Positions 1 to 10,050 of a stretch of DNA of 64,000 bases are shown one piece after another. The translations under genes were made by a program, and so were the position numbers. The first letter of the stretch is position 1; every line of letters begins with the position of its first letter. Under the pieces are notes generated by a model, which saw only the letters and a program-made list of their open reading frames with translations, did no database searches and had not been told where the DNA came from. Origin of the DNA: Azolla caroliniana (lineage: Eukaryota; Polypodiophyta). Location: NCBI GenBank assembly GCA_043228905.1, contig JBHGNT010000009.1, positions 16,058,001-16,122,000 on the forward strand. The letters run 5' to 3'.

Positions 1-630
1 TGGAGGTCTTTTGTTTGTGAAAAACAACCATCATTTGAGTGGCATAATCATACATGTCTTCTAAGAACATGTAAAGTTTGCCCACGACCACCATTTTGTA
101 GACAGGAGCTTGATGTAGATAACTAACATATTGTGAAATGGAAATATTTAGAGTATGTGAAAGAAAATATAGGTAAGGGTATCAATGAAGTATATAAGGA
201 GACATGTGCTACTACCCTTGTCTAAATAAGGAAGTTAGACAGGACTTGACAATATTATTGGAAGTTGGAGATCATTTTGCAGTGCTCAAATCTCCTCAGA
301 ATGAAGATTTTGAAGACTACTACATTGTGGTGTGCAAGCAAGGAAATACAATATTAGAAGAAGTCGTGAGGGATGGATGGGGCAACATGTTCAATGTTGG
401 TGAGTCTGTCGTGTATGGCAACTACTATGCAAAGTTGCCATAATGCAAGAACACATATGCATTGTTAAAAGATGCACCCACTGCAATTATCTATGCTGAT
501 GCCATTATTGCAATCAAGTTCAAAATGACTCAAGCAAAGCACAAGGTTAAGGGATACAACATTGTCTACAAAGTCCCCAAAGGGGTACACGAACACATAT
601 TGGGGGAGATCTCCCTCTTTAATGCTTAGA
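1..630 (+). pseudogene. Decayed coding relic, product not recognised
   Basis: I do not recognise this product. Codon-like reading runs through the stretch but is broken. From base 1 one frame encodes a cysteine-rich segment (residues such as CLLRTCKVCPRPPFC) and reaches a TAA near 129. After a frame change near 204 a second frame encodes about 79 residues to a TAA at 441-443, and the same frame then stays open for about 60 more codons to about 630. Continuous open frames on both sides of single stops suggest an old protein-coding gene, either host or transposon-derived. There is no start context, intron signal or motif that names a family. It begins at the window edge, so the 5' part may lie outside. 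Confidence 0.35.
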
Positions 631-837
631 ATGGCAAGTGTTGCGTCTAATGTAACTTTTGCATGTATTCAAACTCTGACTTACAAGTGAAAGGAAATAT
701 ATCATCTTGGGTTTTCTAACAATATCCCTCTTTGGTTTAGAGATGTACGTTTCTTTTACATGAAGTGTCTAGTGCTTGGTAAAAAATCTCATTGGCTAGT
801 ATCTGAGCCTACGCTAGTATCAAAGTTAGGAGTTCAT

Positions 838-954
838 GTGTGCCTATAACTCTTTAGTAGTTCATATGTATCATATGTGTGCCTATAACTCTTTAGTAGT
901 TCATATGTATCATATGTGTGCCTATAACTCTTTAGGATTTCATATGTATAAAAG
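838..954. repeat. Three tandem copies of a 39-bp unit
   Basis: A 39-bp unit containing TGTGCCTATAACTCTTTAG starts at 838, 877 and 916. The third copy is slightly diverged. It lies just left of the larger tandem duplication. Confidence 0.85.
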
Positions 955-1660
955 TTAGTAGAATGCATACCAAGTTAGTACTAAATTTGTGTTAAGAGTT
1001 TGCTAACGTAGACATATGTAAGATAAGAGTGTTCATTCCACTCATCACTCATCTTCTCACTGTCACATGTGTGCATAACAAGTAAACCAGAATAATGTCA
1101 TGATGAGGGTAATGAATAACTTAACATTCCTATTGTTGAGCAGCAAGCTCAACCGGATCTGGATCGGCTAAATAAGCCTGAGCCGGATCGACATCTAGAA
1201 GGATGAGCTGGATTGGTGAGCCGGTGAGCAAGCAAGCCGGTGAGCTAGGGAGCCGGTTAGCCGGATCCAGCAGTAACCGGAAGCCTAGTAGCAGCCTAGA
1301 CTACTAGGTAGTTAATGTCTCGTAGTTAGTGTCAGACGCTCATGTGATCATTGAAGTACACTGTACCTCTGTCAGTCCTCGTAGGACTTATATAAATAGT
1401 GTTGTTGAGCACGTTGTATGTATAGAGTTTTAGAGTTATTTTGAGTAGAGTTTTTATGTTCTGCTCTTTCTTTGTCTCTCTTGCGTGATAATCTCTCTCT
1501 ATGTTGCTAACGGGCTAGGCCGGTTTGTATGATGCTTCTGCACATAATCTTTTTCACCTATCAATTACAGACAACCACCCAGATACAATAAACTTATCTA
1601 GGTACTTAGTGGCACTTCATCATCGGATGTAGTAGACTACTGAGTGGCACGAGGCAATAG
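950..1660. repeat. Host tandem duplication, unit 1
   Basis: Leaving out the inserted solo LTR (1134-1556), this host sequence is repeated with divergence in 1661-7470. Shared landmarks in order are AAGTTAGTACT, GTGTTCATTCCACTCAT, CACATGTGTGCATAACAAG, CATTCCTATCAAT and ATTCATCATCGGA. The two units took different retrotransposons, so the duplication is older than both insertions. Confidence 0.75.
1134..1556 (+). mobile_element. Solo LTR with perfect 5-bp target duplication
   Basis: The sequence begins TGTTGAGC, ends TTTTTCA, and is flanked by the direct repeat CCTAT (1129-1133 and 1557-1561). A TATA-like TATATAAATA near 1389 fits a plus-strand LTR promoter. No coding region or second LTR is attached, so it is a solo LTR left by LTR-LTR recombination. 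A diverged, truncated copy of the same family lies on the minus strand at 51710-51966. The empty target site survives in duplicated unit 2 near 7211. Confidence 0.85.
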
Positions 1661-1714
1661 TAAATTAGCTACAATGCATATCAAGTTAGTACTTAAACTA
1701 TGTTAAGTGTTTAC

Positions 1715-1977
1715 TGTTACACACAGTGCTCGGCCACAACCAAGGAATAGGATCAACTCACAGAAAACAGGAAATACAAAATGCACGAAGACAATAGAGA
1801 GAAGAGTACACAGGATGTTTTACGTGGAAAACCCTAAATGGGAAAAACCACGGGAGTCCTCAGACTCCAACCATCACTATAAACAGAGATGTACAATGGT
1901 GAAGCTACAAGGCAACAACCTTGTGCTCACTGTCTTCGCCACAGGCGGCGGTAATACACAGAGGCAACAACCTCTTC

Positions 1978-2022
<45 letters not shown>

Positions 2023-2347
2023 CTGCTCACTTCACTCTTGCACACATGAGAGTGGCAATACGCAATAGACAAAAAAAACATATAGCAACCATAAACAGTT
2101 TGTCCTAAGTCATATTTATACACATATGACTTTCGGGCTATTTACAGATATAGCCTCAAGGGCCCTTGGCAAACATATTCACAAATATGTCCCCGCATCC
2201 GGATCTCTCTCCGGGTATATTCGTCATCCAGCTCCGTAGCCGGGGTCTTCATCATCCGGCTCCGATACCGGGTACTCCTCATTCGGGTCTTCATTCCCGA
2301 TTCCCGGACATCCGACCATCCCATCCGGAGGGACCGTAATCCCAACA
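1715..2347 (-). repeat. 3' LTR of copia-A
   Basis: 633 bp, TGTTGGGATTACGG through CTGTGTGTAACA on the minus strand. It pairs with 6463-7079. It contains a TC tract of about 42 bp (1979-2020) that is shorter in the other LTR. Confidence 0.93.
1979..2020. repeat. TC microsatellite inside the LTR
   Basis: About 21 TC units. The partner LTR has a shorter tract at about 6726-6752, so most of the length difference between the two LTRs arises here. Confidence 0.9.
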
Positions 2348-2358
2348 AACTCCCCCTT
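2348..2358 (-). other. Polypurine tract of copia-A
   Basis: AAGGGGGAGTT on the minus strand directly abuts the 3' LTR and sits just after the pol stop, the expected site of plus-strand DNA priming. Confidence 0.85.
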
Positions 2359-5300
2359 CACTTCGGCATGGGATGTCTTTCCAGTCCGACCCTCTTCCGG
2401 CACGCTTCCAGCTTGTCGGGTGTGAGCACTTTGGTCAGCATATCTGACCCGTTCTCGTCCGTGTGGATCTTCGTCAGCACGAACTCCTGGTCTTCTATCC
2501 TTTCCCGGATCCAGTGATATCTTCGCTGGATGTGCTTCGTCCGGGAGTGATAGGCCGCGTTCTTCGCAAGGTGGATGGCACTCTGACTGTCGCAGTAGAG
2601 TCGGTACTCCTCCTGCCGGATACCGAGCTCTCTAATGAAGTCCTTCATCCATATTATTTCCTTGCCGGCTTCAACAGCCGCCATGTACTCCGCCTCCGTG
2701 GTTGACAACGCAACCGTCTTCTGCAGCCTCGACTGCCACGAAACAGCTCCCCCTGCATACGTCATCACATACCCTGATGTGGACCGGATGGTATCTACAT
2801 CAGCCGACATATCCGAATCGGTAAAGCCGTCGAGTTCGGGCTTACCGGAGCCGAATCGGAGGCATACATTTGCCGTGCCCTTCAGGTATCAGAGTATCCA
2901 CTTGGCCGCGTTCCAGTGCTCTTTGCCGGGATTGCTCATGTACCGGCTCACCACTCCGACTGCATATCCTATGTCCGGTCTTGTACACACCATTGCGTAC
3001 ATCAAGCTTCCGACGGCAGAGGCATATGGTACTTTCATCATGTCCTCCTTCTCAGCCTTTGTCTTGGGGCTTTGCTTGCTGGACAACTTGCAGTTTGCCG
3101 GGAGGGTTGACCCGACCGGTCTTGCTTCCGACATGTTGAACCGGTGAAGCACCTTTGTCACGTACTTCTCCTGTGACAGCCACAACTGCTTCTTCTTCCG
3201 GTCCCGGATGATGTGCATCCCTAGTATTTGCCTCGCCGGACCCAGGTCCGTCATTGAGAAGGTTCGGTGAAGCGCTTTCTTCAGCATCCGTATCTTGACC
3301 TGGTCCCGTCCGACGATCAACATGTCGTCCACGTACAGGAGGAGTATTAGAAAGTCTCCTCCTTCGAACTTCTTCACAAACACGCAGTGATCGGACTGCG
3401 TTTTGTGGTACCCTTCGTCGGTCATGAAAGAGTCGAACTTCCGGTACCATTGCCGGGGAGCCTGCTTCAGTCCGTAAAGGCTCTTCTTCAACCGGCATAC
3501 CAGGTGCTCCTTCCCTTTCTTCTCGAATCCTTCCGGTTGCTGCATGTAGATCTCTTCTTCAAGGTCACCGTGAAGGAATGCCGTCTTCACGTCCATCTGT
3601 TCTACCTCGAGGTCCATGCTTGCCGCTATACTCAGCACCGTCCGGATGGAGGTCATCTTCACTACCGGGGCAAATATCTCGTCGAAGTCGACGCCCTTCT
3701 TTTGCTGGAACCCCTTCACCACGATCCTGGCTTTGTATCTCGAGGGGTTTCCGGCATCTCCCGGTTTCAGCTTGAACACCCACTTGTTTCGAAGTGCCCG
3801 CTTTCCTTTCGGCAACTCCACAAGTTCATATGTGTGGTTCTCATGCAGGGAATCCATCTCCTCCTGCATGGCACTTAACCACCTGCGGCTATGGGTGTCA
3901 AGCTTTGCTTCTTCAAAACTCTTCGGCTCCCCCTCGTCGGTTAGCAGGACGTGCTCCGGTTCCGGAAATCTCCGGGGGGCCCTTCTCTCTCTTAGAGGGT
4001 ATCTCCGTTCCGGAGCTTCGGTAACCGGCTCCTCCGTTTCCTCTTCATCCGAATCCATTTCGGGATCGGGGCCAGTTCCGGTATCAGTTTCATCTTCCTT
4101 GGCCGGTTCTGTTTCTTCACCGTCTTCGGCCGGATCCTCGAGTGCTAACCGGTCCCTTGCCGGTCGGGACTGCTCCTCGTAGAGTTGATCCTCACCGGTC
4201 GACTTGGAGCTCTTCATCTTCTTCTCCGACTCCCAGTCGGTGAGTGTCTTGTCCTCCATGAAGACGATATCTCGACTCCTGAATATCTTCTTGTCGACCG
4301 GGTCCCATACTCGGTAGCCGAACTCGTCGTCGCCGTAACCGAGGAATATGCATGGCCGGGTCTTTGGATCTAGCTTTCCTCTCCGGTCCTTTGCCACATG
4401 CACATATACGAGACACCCGAACACCTTCAGATGCCGGTAGGATGCTTCCCTACCGGTCCACACTTTCTGCGGCGTGTCTCCGTCCAAAGGTACTGAGGGT
4501 GATCTGTTTATCACGTATGTCGCCGTCGACATTGCCTCAGCCCAAAACCCCTTGGGTAATTTCGCATGCGCCAGCATACTCCGGACCCTCTCCATTATGG
4601 TCCGGTTCATCCTCTCGGCCAACCCGTTCAGTTCCGGCGTCTTCGGCACAGTAAACTCGAGCCGAATTCCCATCGAACGGCAATACTCCTCAAATTGCCC
4701 TCGGTATTCTCCTCCGTTATCCGCTCGTAGTGCTTTCAGCTTCTTGCCGGATTCTCTTTCCACTCTCGCGTGGAGTTCTTTGAAGACGGACAATACTTGG
4801 TCCTTTGTCTTCAACGGTGCCGTCCACAGCTTCCGGCTGTGGTCATCAATGAATGTCACGAAGTACTGGGCTCTGCCATGTGACTTCGTTTCTACTTGAC
4901 ACACGTCAGTGTGCACCAACTCCAATGGTGCGCTACGTCTCGTCGGTGGCCTTGAGTGGAAGGAGGTTCGGTTCTGCTTACCGGCCAGGCAATCGGTGCA
5001 CTTCTCCAGGTGCACATGCTTCACTGGAATAAGGTTGTCTTCTGCAAGCCTCTTCATCCCCTTCTCACTCATGTGGCACAGTCTCTTGTGCCACAGCTCA
5101 CCGGCAGTGTCAGCTGCCACGTTCAACTCCTCCGGACATAGCCGGGAATTCATCAGGTACAGTGTGTTGACCTTCCGGGCCCGAGCCACTATCAGGCTCC
5201 CTTTGTTGAACTTCATGACACCGTTCCGGATGCTACCCGTGTAGCCTTCATCGTCTAGCCTCCCGGCCGAAATCAGGTTCAATCGAACCTCCGGAACGTG

Positions 5301-5480
5301 TCGGACATCCTTCAGCAGCATCTTGCATCCGATTGATGTCATCAGCCACACGTCTCCTATGCCGGCAATCCGCCATGTACCTTCATTTCCCATCCGGACA
5401 CAGCCGTGCTCACCGGCTGTGTAGGATGAGAAGTATTTCTTCTCCGGGGTCAGGTGGAACGACGCTCCGGAATCGACCAC
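2358..5480 (-). pseudogene. pol: Copia-A pol (PR-IN-RT-RH), one internal stop
   Basis: This is the polyprotein continuing from gag in the same frame. The aspartic protease starts at once (VVDSGASFHLTP). Next come the pre-integrase zinc region (LWHKRLCHMSEKGMKRL), an integrase core with FVTFIDDHSRKLW and LRADNGGEY, a reverse transcriptase with WVFKLKPGDAG and the catalytic YVDDMLIVG, then RNase H with CDSQSAIHLAKN and TKHIQRRYHWIRE. A TGA at 2889-2891 replaces a Gln codon in WILQYLKGT; related copies read CAG. The frame is otherwise open to the stop at 2358. The protein is separated from gag by a single TAG at 5481-5483. The 863 plus about 177 codons match a normal copia pol. Confidence 0.93.
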
Positions 5481-6431
5481 CTAGGTCATCTCTTCACTGG
5501 CAAGGTTCAGCTCCCTCTCTTCGGTAATGAGCATTATCTCTTCTTCACTTGCCGCGAGTGCCGTCGTTCCTTTCCGGTCCTGCCCTCGCCGATCCGGACC
5601 TCTCCGGTCCGTGGCTCCCCGGTATGCACCGTTTCGCTCCGGTGACTTCTTCGAATCGGTACCGTCGGTTCCGTTGTCTTTCCGGAAATGCCGACAGTTC
5701 TTCTGGAAGTGCCCCGGCTTTCCACAGTAGAAGCATGTAGGTCTTCCCCTCGACTGCGACCGTGTCCCCGACTTCTCCCGTCTTTGCGGACTCCGGTTCC
5801 GTTGTCTTCCCCGTTCCGATTCGGTAAGCAGCGCCTTCGAGTCGGAGGCCGGTTCTTTATCTCTCCGACGCGCTTCTTCATTTAGAATACTTGTCTTTAC
5901 CGTTAGTAAAGACAAGTTCTCTTCCTTACAGGAGGTGCTGAGAGTAACTACCAAGTTCTCCCAGCTCTCCGGAAGGGTACACATCAGCATGATGGCTTGC
6001 ATTGCGTCATCCAACGGGAACTTGATCGCCGCAAGCTGGTTCACGAATCCCATGAACGTGCTGATGTGTTCGACCATGCTCTCGCCGTCCCGGTACTTAA
6101 GATTCACTATCTTCCTCATCAGGGAGGTCCAGGTCAGAGCATTCTTCCTCTCATAAAGTCCGGACAGCTTCTGCCACATCTCATAGGCGTTCGTATCGTT
6201 CGCCACATGTTGCAGAACACTTACATCGACGTATTGCCGGATCGTCGCTACGGCTTTCCGGTTCAGGAGCTTCCACTCCGACTCTATTACCCCCTTGGGT
6301 ATCTCGGCATTGTCGATCGGTTCGTACAGGTCTCGGACGATGAGAAGGTCTTCCATCTTTATCTTCCAGTCGGCGTAGTTCTGTGAGTTCAACACCATCA
6401 TGCCCGGAGGCCCACTACCGCCGCCTTCCAT
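5481..6431 (-). CDS. gag: Copia-A gag (UBN2-type) with zinc knuckle
   Basis: 316 residues from the ATG at 6429-6431. The N-terminal half is a copia-type Gag (NYADWKIKMEDLLIVRDLY and MWQKLSGLYERKN, with GESMVEHISTFMGFVNQL). A basic region and one CCHC zinc knuckle (CFYCGKPGHFQKNC) follow at about residues 235-250. Gag forms the virus-like particle and binds the RNA. The ORF ends in a TAG where the equivalent copia-B codon is TGG (Trp, in EMTWVVD), just before the protease. In this family gag and pol normally form one frame, so the TAG is probably a G-to-A nonsense mutation rather than a designed terminator. Confidence 0.9.
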   Translation of the reverse strand: MEGGGSGPPGMMVLNSQNYADWKIKMEDLLIVRDLYEPIDNAEIPKGVIESEWKLLNRKAVATIRQYVDVSVLQHVANDTNAYEMWQKLSGLYERKNALTWTSLMRKIVNLKYRDGESMVEHISTFMGFVNQLAAIKFPLDDAMQAIMLMCTLPESWENLVVTLSTSCKEENLSLLTVKTSILNEEARRRDKEPASDSKALLTESERGRQRNRSPQRREKSGTRSQSRGRPTCFYCGKPGHFQKNCRHFRKDNGTDGTDSKKSPERNGAYRGATDRRGPDRRGQDRKGTTALAASEEEIMLITEERELNLASEEMT

Positions 6432-6447
6432 TTTCTGTGTTAACCTC

Positions 6448-6459
6448 GCTCTGATACCA
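6448..6459 (-). other. Primer-binding site of copia-A (initiator-Met type)
   Basis: TGGTATCAGAGC on the minus strand lies three bases after the 5' LTR. It is the standard plant copia primer site, complementary to a half-molecule of initiator-Met tRNA. Confidence 0.92.
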
Positions 6460-6462
6460 CTT

Positions 6463-7079
6463 TGTTACACACAGTGCTCGGCCACAACCAAAGAATAGGA
6501 TCAACTCACAGAAAACAGGAAATACAAAATGCACGAAGACAATAGAGAGAAGAGTACACAGGATGTTTTACGTGGAAAACCCTAAATGGGAAAAACCACG
6601 GGAGTCCTCAGACTCCAACCATCACTATAAACAGAGATGTACAATGGTGAAGCTACAAGGCAACAACCTTGTGCTCACTGTCTTCGCCACAGGCGGCGGT
6701 AATACACAGAGGTAACGACCTCTTCGTCTCTCTCTCTCTCTCTCTCTCTCTCGGCTGCTCACTTCACTCTTGCACACATGGGAGTGGCAATACGCAATAG
6801 ACAAAAAAAACATATAGCAACCATAAACAGTTTGCCCTAAGTCATATTTATACACATATGACTTTCGGGCTATTTACAGATATAGCCTCAAGGGCCCTTG
6901 GCAAACATATTCACAAATATGTCCCCGCATCCGGATCTCTCTCCGGGTACATTCGTCATCCGGCTCCGTAGCCGGGGTCTTCATCATCCGGCTCCGATAC
7001 CGGGTACTCCTCATTCGGGTCTTCATTCCCGATTCCCGGACATCCGACCATCCCATCCGGAGGGACCGTAATCCCAACA
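6463..7079 (-). repeat. 5' LTR of copia-A
   Basis: 617 bp, paired with 1715-2347. It is adjacent to the PBS, so it is the transcribed 5' LTR. Confidence 0.93.
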
Positions 7080-7507
7080 TTTACTAACATAGACATATCT
7101 AAGATAGGAGTGTTCATTCCACTCATGACTTTACATTCTCACCATCACATGTGTGCATAACAAGTAAATTAAAACTGTGTCAAGATGAGGGTAATCAATG
7201 ACTTAGCATTCCTATCAATAACTTTGCATCCAATTCACATCCTGGATATGTAAACCCCATTCGTGTCAAGAAGTAGGTAATCAATAACTTTACATTCGGT
7301 AATCAATTACATACAACGATCAAAATACAATAAACTTTGGTTTTAGATTTTTTGGGATCTTGTAATGCACCTATTTTTGGTTTCATTCTTCTCAGATTTC
7401 ACACCCTTCTTCATCTTAAAACCACGAGGTAGTAAACTACTTAGTGGAAATTCATCATCGGAGGGTGAAGCCAAGCTTGAGGAAACAGTGTGCTCTATTT
7501 CAACTGC

Positions 7508-8867
7508 CTAAGATGCACACACTTCCAAGAAGATGCGGTCGATAGTCTTACTAGAAATCTCTTGGAGGTCATTGGACGTGTCATTCTTCAATTTTCCTGG
7601 CTCCACTACCACATTATTAGGAGTACAAACATGTTCCTCATCTTGGGTGCTTGCCTTCATTGCAAACTCCCTGTTGATCAAGTTAGACACTTGCTCCAAG
7701 TGCAAGCTACTTGCAGTATTTTGGACAGACACCTCATTCGTAGTACCACACTCTCCTTCTTCTTGGGTAGTTGCGGGGGTCTCCTTAATGATACAACCTT
7801 GCCCTAGGTTAAGGCTGCTTGTGGTGTTTTGGACACACACCTCATTCTTTGTACAACCATGATCCTCTCCTTGGGTCAATTTCACATTCTCTGCAGACTC
7901 CATTGCAAAGTTGCTTGTCACCTCATGATTTGTCCACCCCAGCTCTTCTTTTTGGGTGATCTCACATTCCTCATGTGTGGTAGCATCTGAGCCTGAATAA
8001 TCAAGATTGCTCCATAAACTGCCTAAATCATCTGATGGTATTTGTGAATCTACATGCTCTTCTACTCCTAAATAACAATAAAGTGATGCAAGAACAATAT
8101 CAATTCACATTCTGAAAAAGTGAATTGATATGGTTAAGGTACAAATGTTTATGGTTAAGGTACAAATGTTTACCTACTGTTACACCGTCATTGTTGATTG
8201 GGATGGTCCCAGTTTCAAGTTGGGGCTCTTCATCATGCCAATATTTCACAACACTCTCTATGTATTAATTCACTTGTACATTATTGTCGCGTGAAGTAAT
8301 ATGGTCAAAATAACAATTATATGAGAGGGCTCCCAACATGTACCTGGAAGTGAGATAAATTCTTCTTCATATTGTGGCTCTGAATCTATATCTCCATTTC
8401 CATTACTCTTTTCTTCCTTGTCTAAAAACAAAAGTATGTAGTATTAGTCTAACTCATCAAGATGACAACAACCACAAGTTTGTGAGAATTTGTATTACCA
8501 ACCACAACAATCAACTTTGCATTTCTTCCCCTTTCTGTCAATTTCCTTGCAGCATTACGCTTCTTCATAGGCTCTTTGATAGAAACATAATAAATTAGTA
8601 GTATACCAACATTTCAGAAATTAGAAAGGCAAACACAATTAGCATTACCATTCACATAGTCAGGGCGTGCTGAGCTAGGAGATTTTGTTTCAAGCATCAC
8701 ATCTTCAATTATTTCAATGGCCTTTCTCATACATTCATCTTCATCATAAACTTCATTAGGTACCACTAAGGAATGACCGTGCACTTTGGAATTTGCAGCA
8801 GACTCTGTACGTAGTATCGTGGGGCCTGGTTTGTCAATTACCTTCCCTGGTGTGGTGTTGCTAGAAA
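7508..8867 (-). CDS. Unknown host gene, five 3'-terminal exons
   Basis: I do not recognise this protein. Five exons can be joined on the minus strand with GT-AG boundaries and one open frame: 8649-8867, 8499-8573, 8344-8421, 8174-8257 and 7508-8067, ending in TAG. All four internal introns and the upstream acceptor are phase 1, which strongly supports a real gene structure. The product is about 335 residues as seen. It has a basic patch (EPMKKRNAARKLTERGRNAK), then acidic Ser/Asn-rich sequence with three imperfect repeats of about 30-40 residues (NEVCVQNTTSSLNL, NEVSVQNTASSLHL, and a third diverged copy). The 5' exons are missing: the intron upstream of 8867 runs into direct repeats and copia-B, so the gene may have a giant intron or be truncated. 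Confidence 0.55.
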
Positions 8868-8928
8868 CTACAACATTCATATTATACGCATACATATTAT
8901 AACATGAGTTCAAAATTACAAATATAGT

Positions 8929-9425
8929 ACTGATCCACCTGGACATGCATATTTCATCTGGTAACGAACAATGTTAGTACTAAAAAGCCAACGCATTCAT
9001 GTCTATTTGTTCGGTCATGCAAAGCCTAATTCAAGTGGACACAAAAAGTACAATGCAATAAGCAATGTTAGACTTACTAATACAAGTTATAGAACTAAAC
9101 ATTTAGGACCCTCTGTACCAAATAATCAATACTAAATCAATTGATCATGAAGGAATACAATGTATTAAGTAATGTTAGTACTTAATCAACATCATAGGAA
9201 CTTAAAGGATTAGTACTAAGCCACTTGGACATGCATATTTCATATGGTAATGAACAATGTTAGTACTAAAAAGCCAAGAACTTCATGCCTATTTCTTCGG
9301 TTATGCAAAGCCTAAGTCAAGTGGACTGAAAAAGTACAATGCAATTAACCAATGTTAGTACTAATACGAGTTATACAACTAAACATTTAAGGTCCTCTGT
9401 ACTAAATAATCAATATTGAATCAAT
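8929..9425. repeat. Diverged direct repeats rich in TTAGTACTAA, host DNA
   Basis: Two copies of about 200-290 bp begin near 8929 and 9221. Both contain GGACATGCATATTTCAT, ATGTTAGTACTAAAAAGCC and AACTAAACATTTA. A partial third copy continues at 20365-20448, showing that copia-B inserted inside this array. Confidence 0.75.
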
Positions 9426-9427
9426 CA

Positions 9428-10037
9428 AGAAATACGCGGAATAATCTCCGGCAACAACCAAAGGGAAAATCACTCGATACAATCGAACACAGACGAAATG
9501 GGAATGGAGGTAAGTGCACGAAAAAACAAAAGAGAATACACAAGATATTAACGTGGAAAACCCTGAGAGGGAAAAACCACGGGAGTCCACAGACTCCAAA
9601 CTATCACTATGTAAAGTAATACAATAGGGAGCACAGAGGCAACGACCTCTTGCTCACAATTTTCACCTCGCGGCGGTTACAACAGAGACACACTCTATGT
9701 ATGTCGCTCTCTCTCTCTCTCTTACGCACTGTACTGAGGTTACACCAACAACAACACTCTAAATTTGCCCTAAGTCATATTTATACTAATATGACTTTTC
9801 GGCTATTTACAAATATAGCCCCAATGGACTCTCAGAAACATATTTACGAATATGTCCCTTCATCCGGTGAGCACTCCTCACCGGGCCTGCATCATCCGGC
9901 TCTTGCCGGGCACTCGTCATCCGGTTCTCACCGGGCCTTCACCATCCGGCTCTTGTCGGGCACTCGTCATCTGGTTCTCACCAGGTCTTCTGTTGTCGGG
10001 TACTCCTATCCCATCCGGTGGGATCTGTTTCCTAACA
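9428..10037 (-). repeat. 3' LTR of copia-B
   Basis: It matches 19776-20364 with scattered substitutions. It carries two copies of a 50-bp minisatellite unit (9891-9940 and 9941-9990) where the partner LTR has about one, and a shorter CT tract. Confidence 0.85.
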
Positions 10038-10039
10038 AA

Positions 10040-10050
10040 CTCCCCCTTCA
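10040..10050 (-). other. Polypurine tract of copia-B
   Basis: TGAAGGGGGAG on the minus strand includes the pol stop (10048-10050) and abuts the 3' LTR. Confidence 0.8.

Larger units (their letters stand above)
1715..7079 (-). mobile_element. Complete Ty1/copia LTR retrotransposon (copia-A)
   Basis: The full element is flanked by a perfect 5-bp target duplication TTTAC (1710-1714 and 7080-7084). It has two closely similar LTRs (1715-2347 and 6463-7079) that differ mainly in a TC microsatellite, a PBS complementary to initiator-Met tRNA next to the right LTR, and a purine tract next to the left LTR. The coding order on the minus strand is gag, protease, integrase, reverse transcriptase, RNase H, the Pseudoviridae order. 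Only two nonsense codons interrupt the frame, so it is recent but probably inactive on its own. Confidence 0.95.
1661..7470. repeat. Host tandem duplication, unit 2
   Basis: This is the second copy of the host segment at 950-1660, interrupted by copia-A (1715-7079). At 7200-7215 it preserves the uninterrupted sequence that corresponds to the solo-LTR target in unit 1. Between 7220 and 7430 it has extra sequence not found in unit 1. Confidence 0.7.

Noticed and set aside
838-954. CRISPR-like array
   Set aside because: Contiguous 39-bp tandem copies without spacers, in plant nuclear DNA.
2635-4899. Many plus-strand ORFs of 60-190 codons opposite copia-A pol
   Set aside because: They are antisense shadows of the pol frame with no family motif.
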